This document shows positions 10,357 to 18,949 of a stretch of 64,000 nucleotides of DNA, one piece after another. Within the stretch, counting starts at the first letter, position 1; every line of letters starts with the position of its first letter. The notes beneath the pieces are model-generated. The model worked only from the letters and a program-made list of their open reading frames with translations. It ran no database searches and had not been told where the DNA came from. A program made the position numbers and the translations under genes. This DNA comes from Symbiodinium natans. Taxonomy: Eukaryota; Sar; Dinophyceae; Suessiales; Symbiodiniaceae. The stretch covers positions 80,001 through 144,000 of the forward strand of contig CAJNDS010002471.1 of NCBI GenBank assembly GCA_905221605.1, given 5' to 3'.

Positions 10357-10508
10357 GCGATCTTCGAAGCAGCTGGTCTCAAAGGCCCTCCCAGATGAAG
10401 TGGTTGCCCTCTTCAGTGACACGCCTTTAAAGGAGTCAGCCAAAGGACTGCCGTTGGGATTGAAAGTTCTTTTGGTTTTGAAGAGCTGGTCCAAGAAACA
10501 GTTCTGCA
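10357..10508 (+). CDS. Putative exon, strand uncertain
   Basis: The plus strand reads SKALPDEVVALFSDTPLKES and then GLPLGLKVLLVLKSW. It is bounded by ACTGTAG|G and by CTGCAA|GTTAGA. The minus strand is also open over this span, with a TTGCAG acceptor near 10508, so strand is not settled. I prefer plus on amino-acid plausibility. No family was recognised. Confidence 0.5.
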
Positions 10509-10640
10509 AGTTAGAGCGGCTCAATGTCCATCAGCAATGGCAACCTCCCACACCCTTACCTCAAAACATTGTTCCGACGGTCCCGACACCTCCGAACCTG
10601 CAAAAGCCTAAACCCTAAACGCTAACCCTGAACCCTAAAC

Positions 10641-10745
10641 CCTAAGTGTCTTTAAGAAACCAAGCAGCTGCGTGCCCTCGGGGAGTTTTAGGTCGAAGGC
10701 CGTGCCCATCGGCGCCTCTTGGATGGCTGACTGAACTTGTAAGGC
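10641..10745 (-). CDS. Putative exon ending at a telomeric GTTTAGGG donor
   Basis: Thirty-five codons in phase 0 at both ends. It reads SAIQEAPMGTAFDLKLPEG and TQLLGFLKTLR. The acceptor is CACTGTAG|GCC. The donor lies at the edge of a telomeric array: exon end TTAGG, intron start GTTTAGGG. Function is unknown. The phase-closed length and good splice signals on both sides make it one of the stronger isolated exons. Confidence 0.5.
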
Positions 10746-11065
10746 CTACAGTGCCTACGTAGGTTTATCTTTTTAGGGTTTAGGGTTTAGGTTTTAGGGT
10801 TTATGGTTTGGGGCTTAGGGCGCTTGTGCTGCGAGCTTCTGTCGGTGCCGGCTGCTTTCTTCAACACAAGCAAGCAATATGCCCATGGGGTTTAGGGTTT
10901 AGGGTTTAGGGTTTATTTCCCAAATCTCTACATTGCGAAGACACATTCCGTTCGATCACTCCTATGGCCTATGATTAGTTCGCGAGTGCAAATCCTTTCC
11001 CAAAACTCAAAGTGCTACACCGCCCTGGCACGAAATAAAAAAAACAAACGAAGGCCCGATTCAGG
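10746..11065. other. Spacer with short telomeric pieces
   Basis: TTTAGGG pieces lie at 10774-10815 and 10888-10914. The remainder (10915-11060) is unremarkable apart from an A-rich run near 11037. Confidence 0.5.
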
Positions 11066-11353
11066 TTAGAAAGTCTTCCGAGCCCTCGGTTCGGCAAACA
11101 GCACATCCCCGGGTATGCTGACCTGGAAATCGCCATTGAGGCCGAAGGCAATGATGCCGCCCGGCATCCTTACATCCGAGAGGGCCCTAAACCCTAAACC
11201 CTAAACCCTAAACCATAACCCTAAACCCTAACCCTAAACCCTGGGCTTAATTAGGTTTTCAGCTTCCATGGATATGACTTGCTTCAGAGTGCAAGCAGAT
11301 ATTTCAAAAGGAGTCTCAAAGGCAGCATGCGAGCCGAAAGCTTGAACCCCATC
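11066..11353 (-). CDS. Two-exon 3' gene end; acceptor formed by a telomeric repeat
   Basis: Exon 11353-11247 starts directly at a telomeric unit, TTTAG|GATGGGG, and reads AFGSHAAFETPFEISACTLK to MEAENLIK. It ends in phase 2 at AA|GCCCAG, a GC donor. The intron 11246-11169 is mostly a telomeric array. Exon 11168-11066 starts at GTAAG|G, completes the Lys codon and reads MPGGIIAFGLNGDFQV to the stop TAA at 11068-11066. Function is unknown. An alternative donor inside AGG|GTTTAGGG would shift the second exon into another open frame, which looks less like protein. Confidence 0.5.
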
Positions 11354-13079
11354 CTAAACCCTAAACCCTAAACCCTATACCCTAAACCCTCAACCCTAAA
11401 CCCTAACATCACGAAGTCATTGCAGCATGTGGCCAAGTGCAAGGACATGCGCTAAATAGCTGCTGGTGTGTCGGTGGCTTGCTTCACACGCGAAGAAGTG
11501 TGGCACATTCTTGTGTGCGTCGCCATGGAGCCACACGCTGCTTTCCTCTCTCTCTCTCTCTCTCTCCCCCTCCCCTCTTCTATCTTGTTCTTCCTTCGTC
11601 AAGTGGAAGCATTTTTGTTCAAAACGACGCTGGCAAATTTCACCCGATGCAGACCAGCAAGTATGCTAGCGCTGAGATCATGAGGCAATTCAAGGAGAAT
11701 GCCTTCGCAAATGGCAAGTAGTATGAAGCCGTTGCCGACTATCCCCGAAATAGATTGTGATGTGGTTCACGACGCGACGCAGCGCTCATTGAGGCATGAA
11801 CATGTGCTCGAGTGCCATGCCTTCACCACAGAACACCAGAAGCGAGCTTCGGCGTTTCGTCGGGCTGAAGAAAAACTTCTTGACACGATAGCATGTCGAC
11901 ATGCATCTCGGTATGAAGCATTTGGGTGGCTACCAGTATTCCTGCTGGCGTTCTCTTCGAAACCTCTGTGTGCGACGTGTTGCTTTCTAGACGTGCCTGG
12001 CCGATGATGCGCGACAATAGCAATCAAGAAATTTTGGGGAATCAACGAACCGAGGTTCTTGGCGTCGTCTTGCCATGAAGGGCCATTCACACAGAAATAG
12101 GCTGCTCATCACGCACGCGAAAGAAGACATGCGACGGCAACAAGGTCAGAATCTTTCTCGCTTTCATTGAGTACGGTCATTCCACTCCCCGCCGTGTCAC
12201 CAACAACTGCTTCAAGAACCATTCAGTAGTTCTGCACAATGACAAACAGGGCCAGTGGTGAGGGTCTGTGCTCAAAAGCAGTTCACAGCACCAAGACGTC
12301 ATTGCAACATGAACGAGCTTAAGACGGCGAAACCGGTGCACCGCAGGGCCACATGCTATATACCTGCTCGTGTGCCTGTGCTTGGCTGCTTCACACACGA
12401 AGAAGGCTTGGGTGGGGGTTTGGCGTCTGGATGAACAAAGCCCAAGGCACAGAATCTGGCAGCAGATCACATCCTCAGTGGTTTCCACTGGGCCGCAAAG
12501 GCCCTGAAGCCAACTAACTCCTACAAGCTCCTGAGTGCAAACTCGCAGCTCCCTCCTGCCAGCGATCGCCATAGGGCTTTGCCAGGTCCCAGCCTTAACT
12601 GAACTCGTCTAGAGTCGTAGGACGCGCTGAGCCCTCAGAGTGGAGTAGGGGGGAGCCCTCAATCCCATCAATACATTTTCCTTATGGGCGGAAGCAGAAG
12701 CTCGTGGGCATGTCATGATGCCTGATAAACTGTTTTGTTTTTGACATCTATGGAATGGTCTTCAGCTTCGAGTGGACATAATGGACGTTTGTTGACTGCT
12801 GTGAAGTCCCCGATACCTGCCGGGGCTTGTAGTAGAATCTTAGAATCTTAACCTTACAATCCTTAAGCCGTTTGTGGCCTAGGCTTCCCAACCCGGCTGA
12901 AGTTGTAAGGGCAACTGCGCTCAGCCAACAGCAACATTTGCAAGATGCGAAGGATCGGAATGGGCAGGTGCACCTACTTTCATTACACTCTACAATGTCA
13001 GTGACTTCCCGGAAAATGCAACCCTTCAGTCTCACAGCTCAACCCTCAAACCCCCCAAAGTCTAGACCCAAAGACCCTA
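11354..13079. other. Array-poor stretch with degenerate repeats
   Basis: It contains variant telomeric units (to 11407), a CT repeat (11546-11572) and a TPR-like fragment (11630-11757). Two diverged blocks share GTCATTGCARCATG and TGCTTCACACRCGAAGAAG (11413-11500 and 12297-12405). Several frames of 60-130 codons are open on both strands with no way to choose. No telomeric arrays occur from about 11410 to 13075, the longest such gap before 37 kb. Confidence 0.5.
11630..11757 (+). pseudogene. TPR-like fragment with an in-frame stop
   Basis: The frame reads SAEIMRQFKENAFANGK, then TAG, then YEAVADYPRNRL and TGA. This fits the start of a co-chaperone type TPR helix pair (FK.NAF..GKY.EAV..Y). A stop stands where a Tyr or Glu codon is expected. 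It could be a decayed copy or a small exon with an unseen splice near GGCAAG. The TPR resemblance is modest. Confidence 0.5.
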
Positions 13080-13221
13080 AACCCTAAACCCTAAATCCTA
13101 AACCCTAAATCCTAACCCCTAAACCCTACAGCTCCGAAGACCCCTGGCCTTGTTTCTTCTCCTTTACCTCCTTTTCTTCCGGTTCCTCCGCCTCTTCTTC
13201 GTCCTTCCGGTCTCATGTTCG

Positions 13222-13436
13222 TGGGCCTCGTACTTGGAGGTTCATGGTACTTATTAACCAATTTTAACTGTACTTAGGGGTTTAGGGTTTAGGGTTTAGG
13301 GTTTAGGGGTTCTTTTTATCCAACTCTAACTGTACTTATAACCCACTCATAAGCCGTTATAAGCCCCTGAAGTGCCCTAATATGGTTATAAGTACAGTTA
13401 TCATTGGTTAATAAGTACCATGAACCTCTAAGTAAG
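13222..13436. mobile_element. Inverted-repeat element carrying a telomeric array
   Basis: The ends CTTGGAGGTTCATGGTACTT and its counterpart AAGTACCATGAACCTCTAAG form about 45-bp inverted repeats. Inside lies a TTTAGGG array (13275-13305). The array looks acquired or grown within the element. Confidence 0.5.
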
Positions 13437-13930
13437 CCTTTCTTTTTTTTAAATCCTGAACCCTAAACTGTGGGGTACGAATCTTTTGGGGATGCAAACG
13501 CCAAGCCAGGAGCTAAGTGAACTCCTGGATCTTAAGCGCTATGCCCCGCCCCCCCCCCCCCCCCCCCCCCTCAACAAAAAAAGTCCTTAGCCCAAAACAC
13601 CCTGAAAGCCTGAGCCCCAAACTTTGGGTTTAATCAGGGTTTAGGGTTTAGGGGTAAACCCACAGCGCTGGAAAAAACAATAGCCTCAAATCCTTCTCGC
13701 CGGCAGAAAGCCAGCAGGAAGCCCGATGCCCCCAAAAGACTTCGGGCTTTAAAGTTTTGACCTCCTCGCAAAACCTTACACTGCCTCACACTGGCGGGTG
13801 CCTCTCCTGGACCCTAAACCCTAAACCCTAAACCCTAAACCCTAAACCCTAAACCCTAAACCCTCAACCCTGAACACCAAGAGCCAGCGATCAGGACAAT
13901 GCTCAGTCACTTGCCTGGACCTTGTTGCCG

Positions 13931-14042
13931 TTTGGGGGTTTACGAAAATAGGGGACCCTAGTATAGACCCCCAAAGTTTGCAAAGAGTAGGATCCCCTTA
14001 TAACAAGGACCCCAAGAAGGTACCCTAACTTCGGAAACCCCA
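13931..14042. mobile_element. Inverted-repeat element, GGGGTTTACGAAAATAGGG family
   Basis: The left end GGGGTTTACGAAAATAGGG and the right end CTAACTTCGGAAACCCC are inverted copies. The right half recurs at about 39887-39943 (GTAGGATT..TTATAA..GGTACCCTC..TTTTCGGAAACCCC). Confidence 0.5.
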
Positions 14043-14487
14043 AATTTCAGAACGTCACGGTTTCAACCGCACAAGGAGGCCAATGCTCCCTCGAAACCAG
14101 ATTCGACACGGAAATCGTGTAAAACATTCAGTGCTGATGCCGTGAAGAGTGCGAAAGCTGACTCAAGCCTAGACAACACGCGCCCCTGCACGCCTTAAGG
14201 TTGCGTGTCTATGCTGTGCTTCTTTGAAACTGGTGAGCACCACTGCCTCGTTAGGCTTCGGGGCATCGTCGAAGAGGGAGAAGTCGATTTCGCTGCTGTT
14301 CGACTGCGATGCCGACTCACAACAGTAGGAAGCGATAGGGTAGAGGGGCTGCACAGGCTGGACAGCAATGACACAGGTTTTCTTGGAGAAGGTTTTGAAT
14401 GCCTTAGCGAAGTGCTTCAGAGACGAGTGGCCTCTTTGTACATGGCTCATGATGCCTCTGTAACCATAAATCAAAGTTCTAGTTATC

Positions 14488-14577
14488 CTAGTTAATGGAT
14501 GTTGCTCGTTCTGAAAACATCCGCCGCACCCGCTTCTTGCTGACCCTCTTGGCTTTCGCAGTCGCCTCCTTCCTCAG
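14488..14577 (-). CDS. Putative last exon, basic C-terminus
   Basis: Twenty-nine codons plus TAG, beginning after GTCTCGCAG. The frame reads LRKEATAKAKRVSKKRVRR and MFSERATSIN. The basic stretch would suit a nuclear localisation signal or an RNA-binding tail. Function is unknown. The opposite strand is also open and reads like a signal peptide, so strand is moderately certain only. Confidence 0.5.
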   Translation of the reverse strand: MRKEATAKAKRVSKKRVRRMFSERATSIN

Positions 14578-14768
14578 CTGCGAGACTAAGGATTCACTTA
14601 GGCTTAGGGTACAGAGTTTCATGGAGCAAGGCTTAATCGATCGCTTGGGCCTTGCAGGGCCTCAGGATTTACGGCATGCGAATTCCGGGCTTCAGGGTAG
14701 CTTGAAGTAAAGGCCCGACGATACTGCCCTCAGGCAACATGTGCTTCTGTCCGCTCCTCTAGTGACTC

Positions 14769-14886
14769 CTTTGGGAACCAAATGAACCCTAAAATTGGGG
14801 CCATATATCCTGTGCTACTGTAATCCCTATTAAGGCTATTAAGGCATATGAACCATAAACCCTTTTAAGGTTCAATTGGTCCTTAC
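14769..14886 (-). mobile_element. Introner-family element with GTAAGG donor
   Basis: Its inverted ends are GGACCAATTGAACC and GGAACCAAATGAACCC. On the minus strand the upstream exon (14987-14887) ends at GTAAGG, which overlaps the element edge, and the far edge ends CCCAAAG|G. AAGG flanks both sides. Splicing leads to a stop after three codons, so this may be the last intron of a gene or a non-spliced copy. Confidence 0.5.
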
Positions 14887-14987
14887 GGTCTAGTGCCAAT
14901 GTCCTGAACTTCCGTCCAAGCAAGGCGCTTCTCGCCCTCTTCGCCCTTCTCCTCTTCTGGCACCTCTTCGGGCAGCTTCGAGAGGTC
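14887..14987 (-). CDS. Putative exon, Glu-rich, next to an introner element
   Basis: It reads DLSKLPEEVPEEEKGEEGEK and RLAWTEVQDIGTR in a frame closed by CTTGAAG|GACC at the 5' side and CC|GTAAGG at the 3' side. The donor touches the inverted-repeat element 14769-14886. Function is unknown. Confidence 0.5.
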
Positions 14988-15005
14988 CTTCAAGCATGTA
15001 CATGG

Positions 15006-15092
15006 GCGGTTGTCAAAACTATGATCCCTTTTGGGGTACTCTACATAGTAGGTGCCGTATTATCCTAGGGATCCAAAAAGGGACCAACAACC
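15006..15092. mobile_element. Inverted-repeat element, GTTGTCAAAA family (copy 1)
   Basis: Ends GGTTGTCAAAACTATGATCCC and GGGACCAACAACC are partly inverted, and the interior contains AGTAGGTGCCGTATTA. Related copies lie at 41339, 44131 and 46834. Confidence 0.5.
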
Positions 15093-15132
15093 ACGCTATC
15101 TGCTGGCGCTTTCCGCATGGTAACAGGTCCAA

Positions 15133-15242
15133 CCCAGATCTTCCAAAACCCCTTAACTAAGGAATATACCCTAATTCATAATAAGAATCCTTCGTATAAA
15201 TTAGGGTATATTCCTTAGTTAAGGGGCTTTGGAAGATCTGGG
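15133..15242. mobile_element. 110-bp palindromic element (copy 2)
   Basis: The same fold-back sequence as 8953-9062, flanked by AA on both sides. Confidence 0.5.
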
Positions 15243-15384
15243 AAGGGCTTGCACCGGCGTCTTTCGAGGTCGGGGCCCACCGTGGCCCCAGGCGGGGTTG
15301 GATGTATGGGCGCTTGGGATAGGGAGGAGCGAGTTCTCTTGATCCCTAAACCCTAAACCCTAAACCCTAAACCCGAAACCTGAG

Positions 15385-15745
15385 GCTCTCCTCTCCCTGA
15401 TTGACAATCCGAAGCCCGTTCTCGATACTTATGACCACTCACCTCCGAGGAAAAACAACAATGCCCACCCCCCACCCCAAGAGTGGAGCCTGATGGTGCC
15501 AGGCCGCAAGTTTAAGGTTCAGGGTTTAGGGTTTTGGCTTGTTTATAGAATCGGCTTTCTGGAATGCCTAAACCCCAAACCCTCCTTGCCACCTCTTTGC
15601 ATGGCTGACGTTGCGATGTGCTGAACTTCCCTACCTTTGGACCTTTGAGCCCCTTAGCTGAAGGCTTACGCCTTCACAGCCGGAAGTGCCAAAGGGCAAC
15701 TTGCTAAAGCAGAGATGCCTTGGATCCAAAGACCTACACAAATAG
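15385..15745 (+). CDS. Two-exon 3' gene end flanked by telomeric arrays
   Basis: Exon 15385-15516 has 44 codons, starting after CCCTAAACCCGAAACCTGAG|G and ending at AAG|GTTCAGGGTTTAGGG. It reads ALLSLIDNPKPVLDTYDHSP and PQEWSLMVPGRKFK. Exon 15680-15745 follows CCTTCACAG and reads PEVPKGNLLKQRCLGSKDL to TAG. Both exons are phase 0. Function is unknown. A further upstream exon (near 15290-15335, APGGVGCMGAWDREER) is possible. The gene converges with the minus-strand gene ending at 15780. Confidence 0.5.
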
Positions 15746-15779
15746 AGCTTTAGTCCTTAGGGTTTAGGCTCTAGGGTTT

Positions 15780-16524
15780 CTATGGCTCCAGAACACTCGC
15801 CACTAGCCGCTGTCCAAAGATCGTCTTCATCTGCCATAAAGTTTAGGGTTTAGGGTTTAGCCAAGCGACGACCTTGCGTGCAGTTCGGCCCTCGATGACT
15901 GCCATCCGTGTGAGAATCGTCTTGCCGGCCTTCTCCTGTATGAGGCTTAAGGTGTCGCGGGGGTTGGGAGACGAAGGTTTAGGGTTTAGGGTTTAGGGCG
16001 TTTAGGGTTTAGGGTTTGGGGGGTCTGACAAGGGTGGAGAATTTTCGTAGTTGCGCAACCGCCATTGTAGTAACGGCAGCAATGGCTCTGTTCTTGTTTC
16101 CTTCTCTTGGCGTAGTGTCTCTTTCTTTCTTGCTTTGCTTTCTTCCTTCTTGTCTCTGCAGGCCTTAGTCTAAGCCCTGTTCACGTAAACCCTATTCGTT
16201 GAAGGTTTAAACTAAACCTTGTCCTGAACCTTATGTTCCCCTAGCCGCACAAGAAATTTCAATACAGCCCAGACCCTATTCCCATCCTTTCAACGAATAA
16301 TGCTTCGGAACAATACTGCTTCGGGTGCACGCTTAATCCGAAGCCCTATTCCTAAACCCTCATAGTCAAGGCTTCCTAAACCCTAAACCCTAAACCCTAA
16401 ACCCTAAACCCCCCAAACCCCAACACCTCCACACCGAACAACAACGCGGCCTCCATGACGGCCAGCCCCAGGATCGGCTGAGTGCGGCCCAGGCGGACGA
16501 CGCGGAACTCCGCATAGGCACTGC
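15780..16524 (-). CDS. Three-exon 3' gene end with a 42-base telomeric intron
   Basis: Exon 16524-16427 reads AYAEFRVVRLGRTQPIL and GLAVMEAALLFGVE, and ends GAG|GTGTTGGGG against a telomeric array. Exon 15935-15873 is 21 codons in phase 0 (EKAGKTILTRMAVIEGRTARK minus its last residue is 20 long). It begins after CATACAG|G and ends AAG|GTCGTC. Intron 15872-15831 is only 42 bases, contains three telomeric units and ends GGCAG. Exon 15830-15780 reads MKTIFGQRLVASVLEP and stops. Function is unknown. Joining 16427 to 15935 is phase-consistent, but the 491-base gap may hide other exons. Confidence 0.5.
15936..16426. other. Intron or spacer with two telomeric arrays
   Basis: Arrays lie at 15977-16017 (TTTAGGG) and 16374-16412 (CCCTAAA). 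Between them is a T/C-rich tract (16095-16160). No exon was recognised. Confidence 0.5.
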
Positions 16525-17158
16525 CTCAGGGTGGTGTTCCACGATTTCGAAAGCTACCCCTAAACCCTAAACCCTAAACCCTAAACCCTAAACCCTAAAC
16601 ACAGTACTCCGATGTACTCCGATGTACTCCATACCACCCTTGAAAGATGAGTTGGGAGCCTCACCGGCACAGAGGCACACAGCTTATCCTGGGTTTAGGG
16701 TTTAGGGTTTAGGGTTTAGGTTTTAGGGTTTAGGGGCGGTGCTTCTTGATCTGCAGCGTTTATGCTCGAGAGGAAAAGTTGGACTTGGTTTGTGCCCACG
16801 CAGGGTGCTGAGGGTGGTGCCGCTAGTCACAGAGGGTTTAGGGTTTAGGGTTTAGGGCTTAGGGTTTAGGGTTTAGGGCTTAGGGTTTAGGGTTTCCGAA
16901 ATTCTGTAAGCTCTGTATGTGCTCGTGCCTCCACCCTCGGCCTGAGACTGATTACAAAAATGAGATCGGCATTGTTGCAACGCATGCAAGCCTTCCATCC
17001 TTCTTTCGCTTGCATGGTCCCTCAATAGAGGGACCCTAAACCCTAAACCCTAAACCCTAAACCCTAAACCCTAAACCCTACAACCCTCAACTCACATATT
17101 TCTGGGGCAGTTCTGAAATTAAGGAAGGTAGAAAGTCGAAAGGGCAAGCTCAATCATC
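16525..17158. other. Arrays with ambiguous short frames
   Basis: Telomeric arrays lie at 16556-16600, 16693-16733, 16836-16893 and 17033-17082. The 11-bp unit ACTCCGATGTA is repeated at 16605-16630. The minus strand is open over 17010-16897 in two frames, one starting MQAKEGWKACMRCNNADLIF, and an exon 16807-16760 could end in SNFSSRA and TAA. Competing frames prevent a gene call. Confidence 0.5.
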
Positions 17159-18221
17159 CTAGCGGTGCTTGGCAATCTCAGGGAATGCCTGCATCCCTGT
17201 CATATACGTGCACTTGCAACACTCGCACAGGCCTTGTGTGATCGGAAAGCGCGTGAAGGAGACGCCTTCGAACTCGTCTCCTGAGTTTTGACCAACTTCG
17301 GAGCTACCCGGGTGGAACTATTTCACGCGACCCCTTGTCGTGCTTCCGGAAACCCTAAACCCTAAACCCTAAACCCTAAACCCTAAACCCTAAGCCCTAA
17401 GCCCTAAACCCCAAACCACTTCCACTGAAACTTCGACGTCGCGACCCGAGCCACCAAGCGGGTTGAAGATCCTCGAGTCATCGTGCAGCGCAAAGGCTGG
17501 TACCAAAGCCTTCTCCTGTTTAGGTTTAGGGTTTAGGGTTTAGGGTGTAGGGTTTAGGGTTTAGGGTTTAGGGTGTAGGGTTTAGGGTTTTAGGGTTTAG
17601 GGTTTAGGGTTTAGGGTTTAGGGTTTAGGGTTTAGGGTTTAGGGTTTAGGGTTTAGGGTTTAGGGTTTAGTTTTAGGGTTTAGGGTTTAGGGTTTAGGGT
17701 TTAGGGTTTAGGGTTTAGGGTTTAGGGTTTAGGGTTTAGGGTTTAGGATTTAGGGTTTAGGGTTTAGGGTTTAGGGTTTGTTCCGGTGCTATAAAATCGC
17801 CTGGGGCTTTTTCAAGGATGGCCCGTAAAAGCCTCCGAAGCATATTCCTGACTATGATCCCTCTTGAACCCGGAAAGGGAAAGCATGACACATCGCCAGG
17901 GCCTACTCAGTTTACGGCCCAGGGCAACGAGAACCACGCCGTCTAGACCTTGCCAGGGCTAGATTCTCGAGTGCCAACATGACCTCTCCTGGACCGAGTT
18001 CTTCAATGGATTTTTACACAACCTCACAGCTTTGCTGTTCATCGTTGTTCTTTGCAGTTGATGACCCAAAAGGACGAGTTCAATGACATGCTGCCGGTTT
18101 AGGGTTTAGGGTTTAGGGTTTAGGGTTTTTCTTTGCTATTGTGGCATGCTCGGGGCTGTGGCCATCGTCGGTGCCCTTTTGTTCGTGCTCGCTGCCGAAG
18201 CCAGGCCCCTCCAAACTCCAT
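17159..18221 (-). CDS. Six-exon gene of unknown function with telomeric-repeat introns
   Basis: Exons: 18221-18132, 18090-18051, 17988-17949, 17847-17784, 17515-17420, 17317-17159. Together they make 489 bases, 163 codons including TAG, with phase kept at all five junctions. The product starts MEFGGAWLRQRARTKGHRRW, continues with a helix (VIELVLLGHQLQREVML, then ENLALARNMLRRLLRAILEK), then EKALVPAFALHDDSRIFNPL, and ends with a Cys cluster (GLCECCKC). Introns: 41 bases (telomeric, GA donor), 62 (GA donor), 101 (GT), 268 (almost wholly telomeric, GA donor), 102 (telomeric first half, GT). The last exon uses ATAG|T, which is weaker than the rest. The ATG at 18221 follows GGTAAG, so it could be a spliced-leader site or an internal exon edge. 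No family was recognised. Confidence 0.5.
17516..17783 (-). repeat. 268-base intron made of telomeric repeats
   Basis: The longest telomeric array in the window (17521-17780). On the gene strand the intron starts GAACAAACCCTAAACCC and ends CTAAACCTAAACAG|G. A few units are variant (GTGTAGGG, TTTTAGGG, TTTAGGA). Apart from a few bases at each edge nothing else is present. Confidence 0.5.
18091..18131 (-). repeat. 41-base telomeric mini-intron
   Basis: On the gene strand it begins GAAAAACCCTAAACCC, has four repeat units and ends AAACCGGCAG. It separates two phase-0 exons of the gene at 17159-18221. Confidence 0.5.
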
Positions 18222-18274
18222 CTTACCCGTAAACCCTATATAAACCCTAAACCCTAAACCCTAAACCCTAGACC

Positions 18275-18949
18275 CTATAAACTCTCAAGTACCTGATGGA
18301 AACGCCAGGGTTTAGAGGGCACACAAGACGGCAGTGCAAAACCGTCCAGCGGTTCATTGGTGTACAGTAGGTACACAAACCTGCAAGCTTCAAATCTCAA
18401 ATCGAAAATTCCTAGACGACCCTAAACCCTAAACCCTAAACCCTAAACTTTCTGTGCGCAGGTCCTGGTACCACCATGTTCCGCCTCCCGGGCCCTTGAC
18501 GTTCACTGGCTGATCTGATCCAGGGTTCTCCTGGAAAGTGCAAGTGTTGGGGTGCCCTGAGGTTTCCGCGTTACTGGGCGTTACCGTGCTTCCCTCCTGC
18601 CACAATCCTTCCGGACGAAATGAACCCTGAAATGGGGGCTATATACCCTACACTACTATAACTCCTCTTTAAGGTATATGGACCATAAGCCCTTTCAGGG
18701 TTCGTGTGCTCTGCCACAATCTTCCGGAGCAGGGTGATGATGGGCAGATCAACAAAATCTTCAAGCCCAAAAGCTGGGAGCAAGGACTCGCCTTGGAATT
18801 AAACAAAACATCAGCAGTCCCAGAACCCTAAACCCTAAACCCTAAACCCTAAACCCTAAACCCTAAACCCTAAACCCTAAACCCTAAACCCCTAAACCCT
18901 AAACCCTCTTCAATGTCGCTTCTCAAGGGCATCAAGGTCGAAGTTAGGT
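18275..18949 (-). CDS. Multi-exon 3' gene end of unknown function
   Basis: Exons: 18949-18918 (tentative), 18773-18712, 18530-18449, 18387-18275. Phases agree. The product reads PNFDLDALEK, FGLEDFVDLPIITLLRKIVA, ENPGSDQPVNVKGPGGGTWW and FVYLLYTNEPLDGFALPSC, and ends QVLESL and TAG. The intron 18448-18388 starts GTTTAGGGTTTAGGG, so a telomeric array provides the donor. The intron 18711-18531 begins with an introner-family element and has a GA donor. The acceptor of the last exon (TTTGAAG|C) is chosen only to keep phase. Stop and the next gene's ATG (18221) lie 54 bases apart on the same strand, a tandem arrangement. Confidence 0.5.
18611..18711 (-). mobile_element. Introner-family element inside an intron
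   Basis: Inverted ends are GGACGAAATGAACCC and a decayed GCACACGAACCC. A direct repeat of about 15 bp (GGAAG, optional G, ATTGTGGCAG) lies on both sides. In the gene model at 18275-18949 it sits at the 5' end of an intron with a GA donor (GAGCAC). Confidence 0.5.
18826..18908 (-). repeat. Telomeric array (CCCTAAA)n
   Basis: About twelve units with one CCCCTAAA. It sits in the intron between the tentative exon 18949-18918 and exon 18773-18712. Confidence 0.5.

Larger units (their letters stand above)
13080..14487. other. Mosaic of arrays, elements and unresolved frames
   Basis: Telomeric arrays lie at 13075-13130 and 13800-13866. A minus-strand acidic frame (13205-13130, EEEAEEPEEKEVKEKK) stops at TAG just where the array begins. 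Two inverted-repeat elements are listed separately. A C run (13542-13570) is followed by A. The stretch 14180-14480 is open on both strands and is not assigned. Confidence 0.5.

Noticed and set aside
16760-17010. A tiny three-exon gene starting MQAKEGWKACM
   Set aside because: It would need a 14-base intron, and the uninterrupted frame is also open; the alternatives cannot be separated.
18058-18096. A plus-strand microexon reading LMTQKDEFNDMLP with a good acceptor and telomeric donor
   Set aside because: The minus-strand model uses the same bases, keeps phase over six exons and gives a coherent helix; the plus reading was set aside as coincidence.
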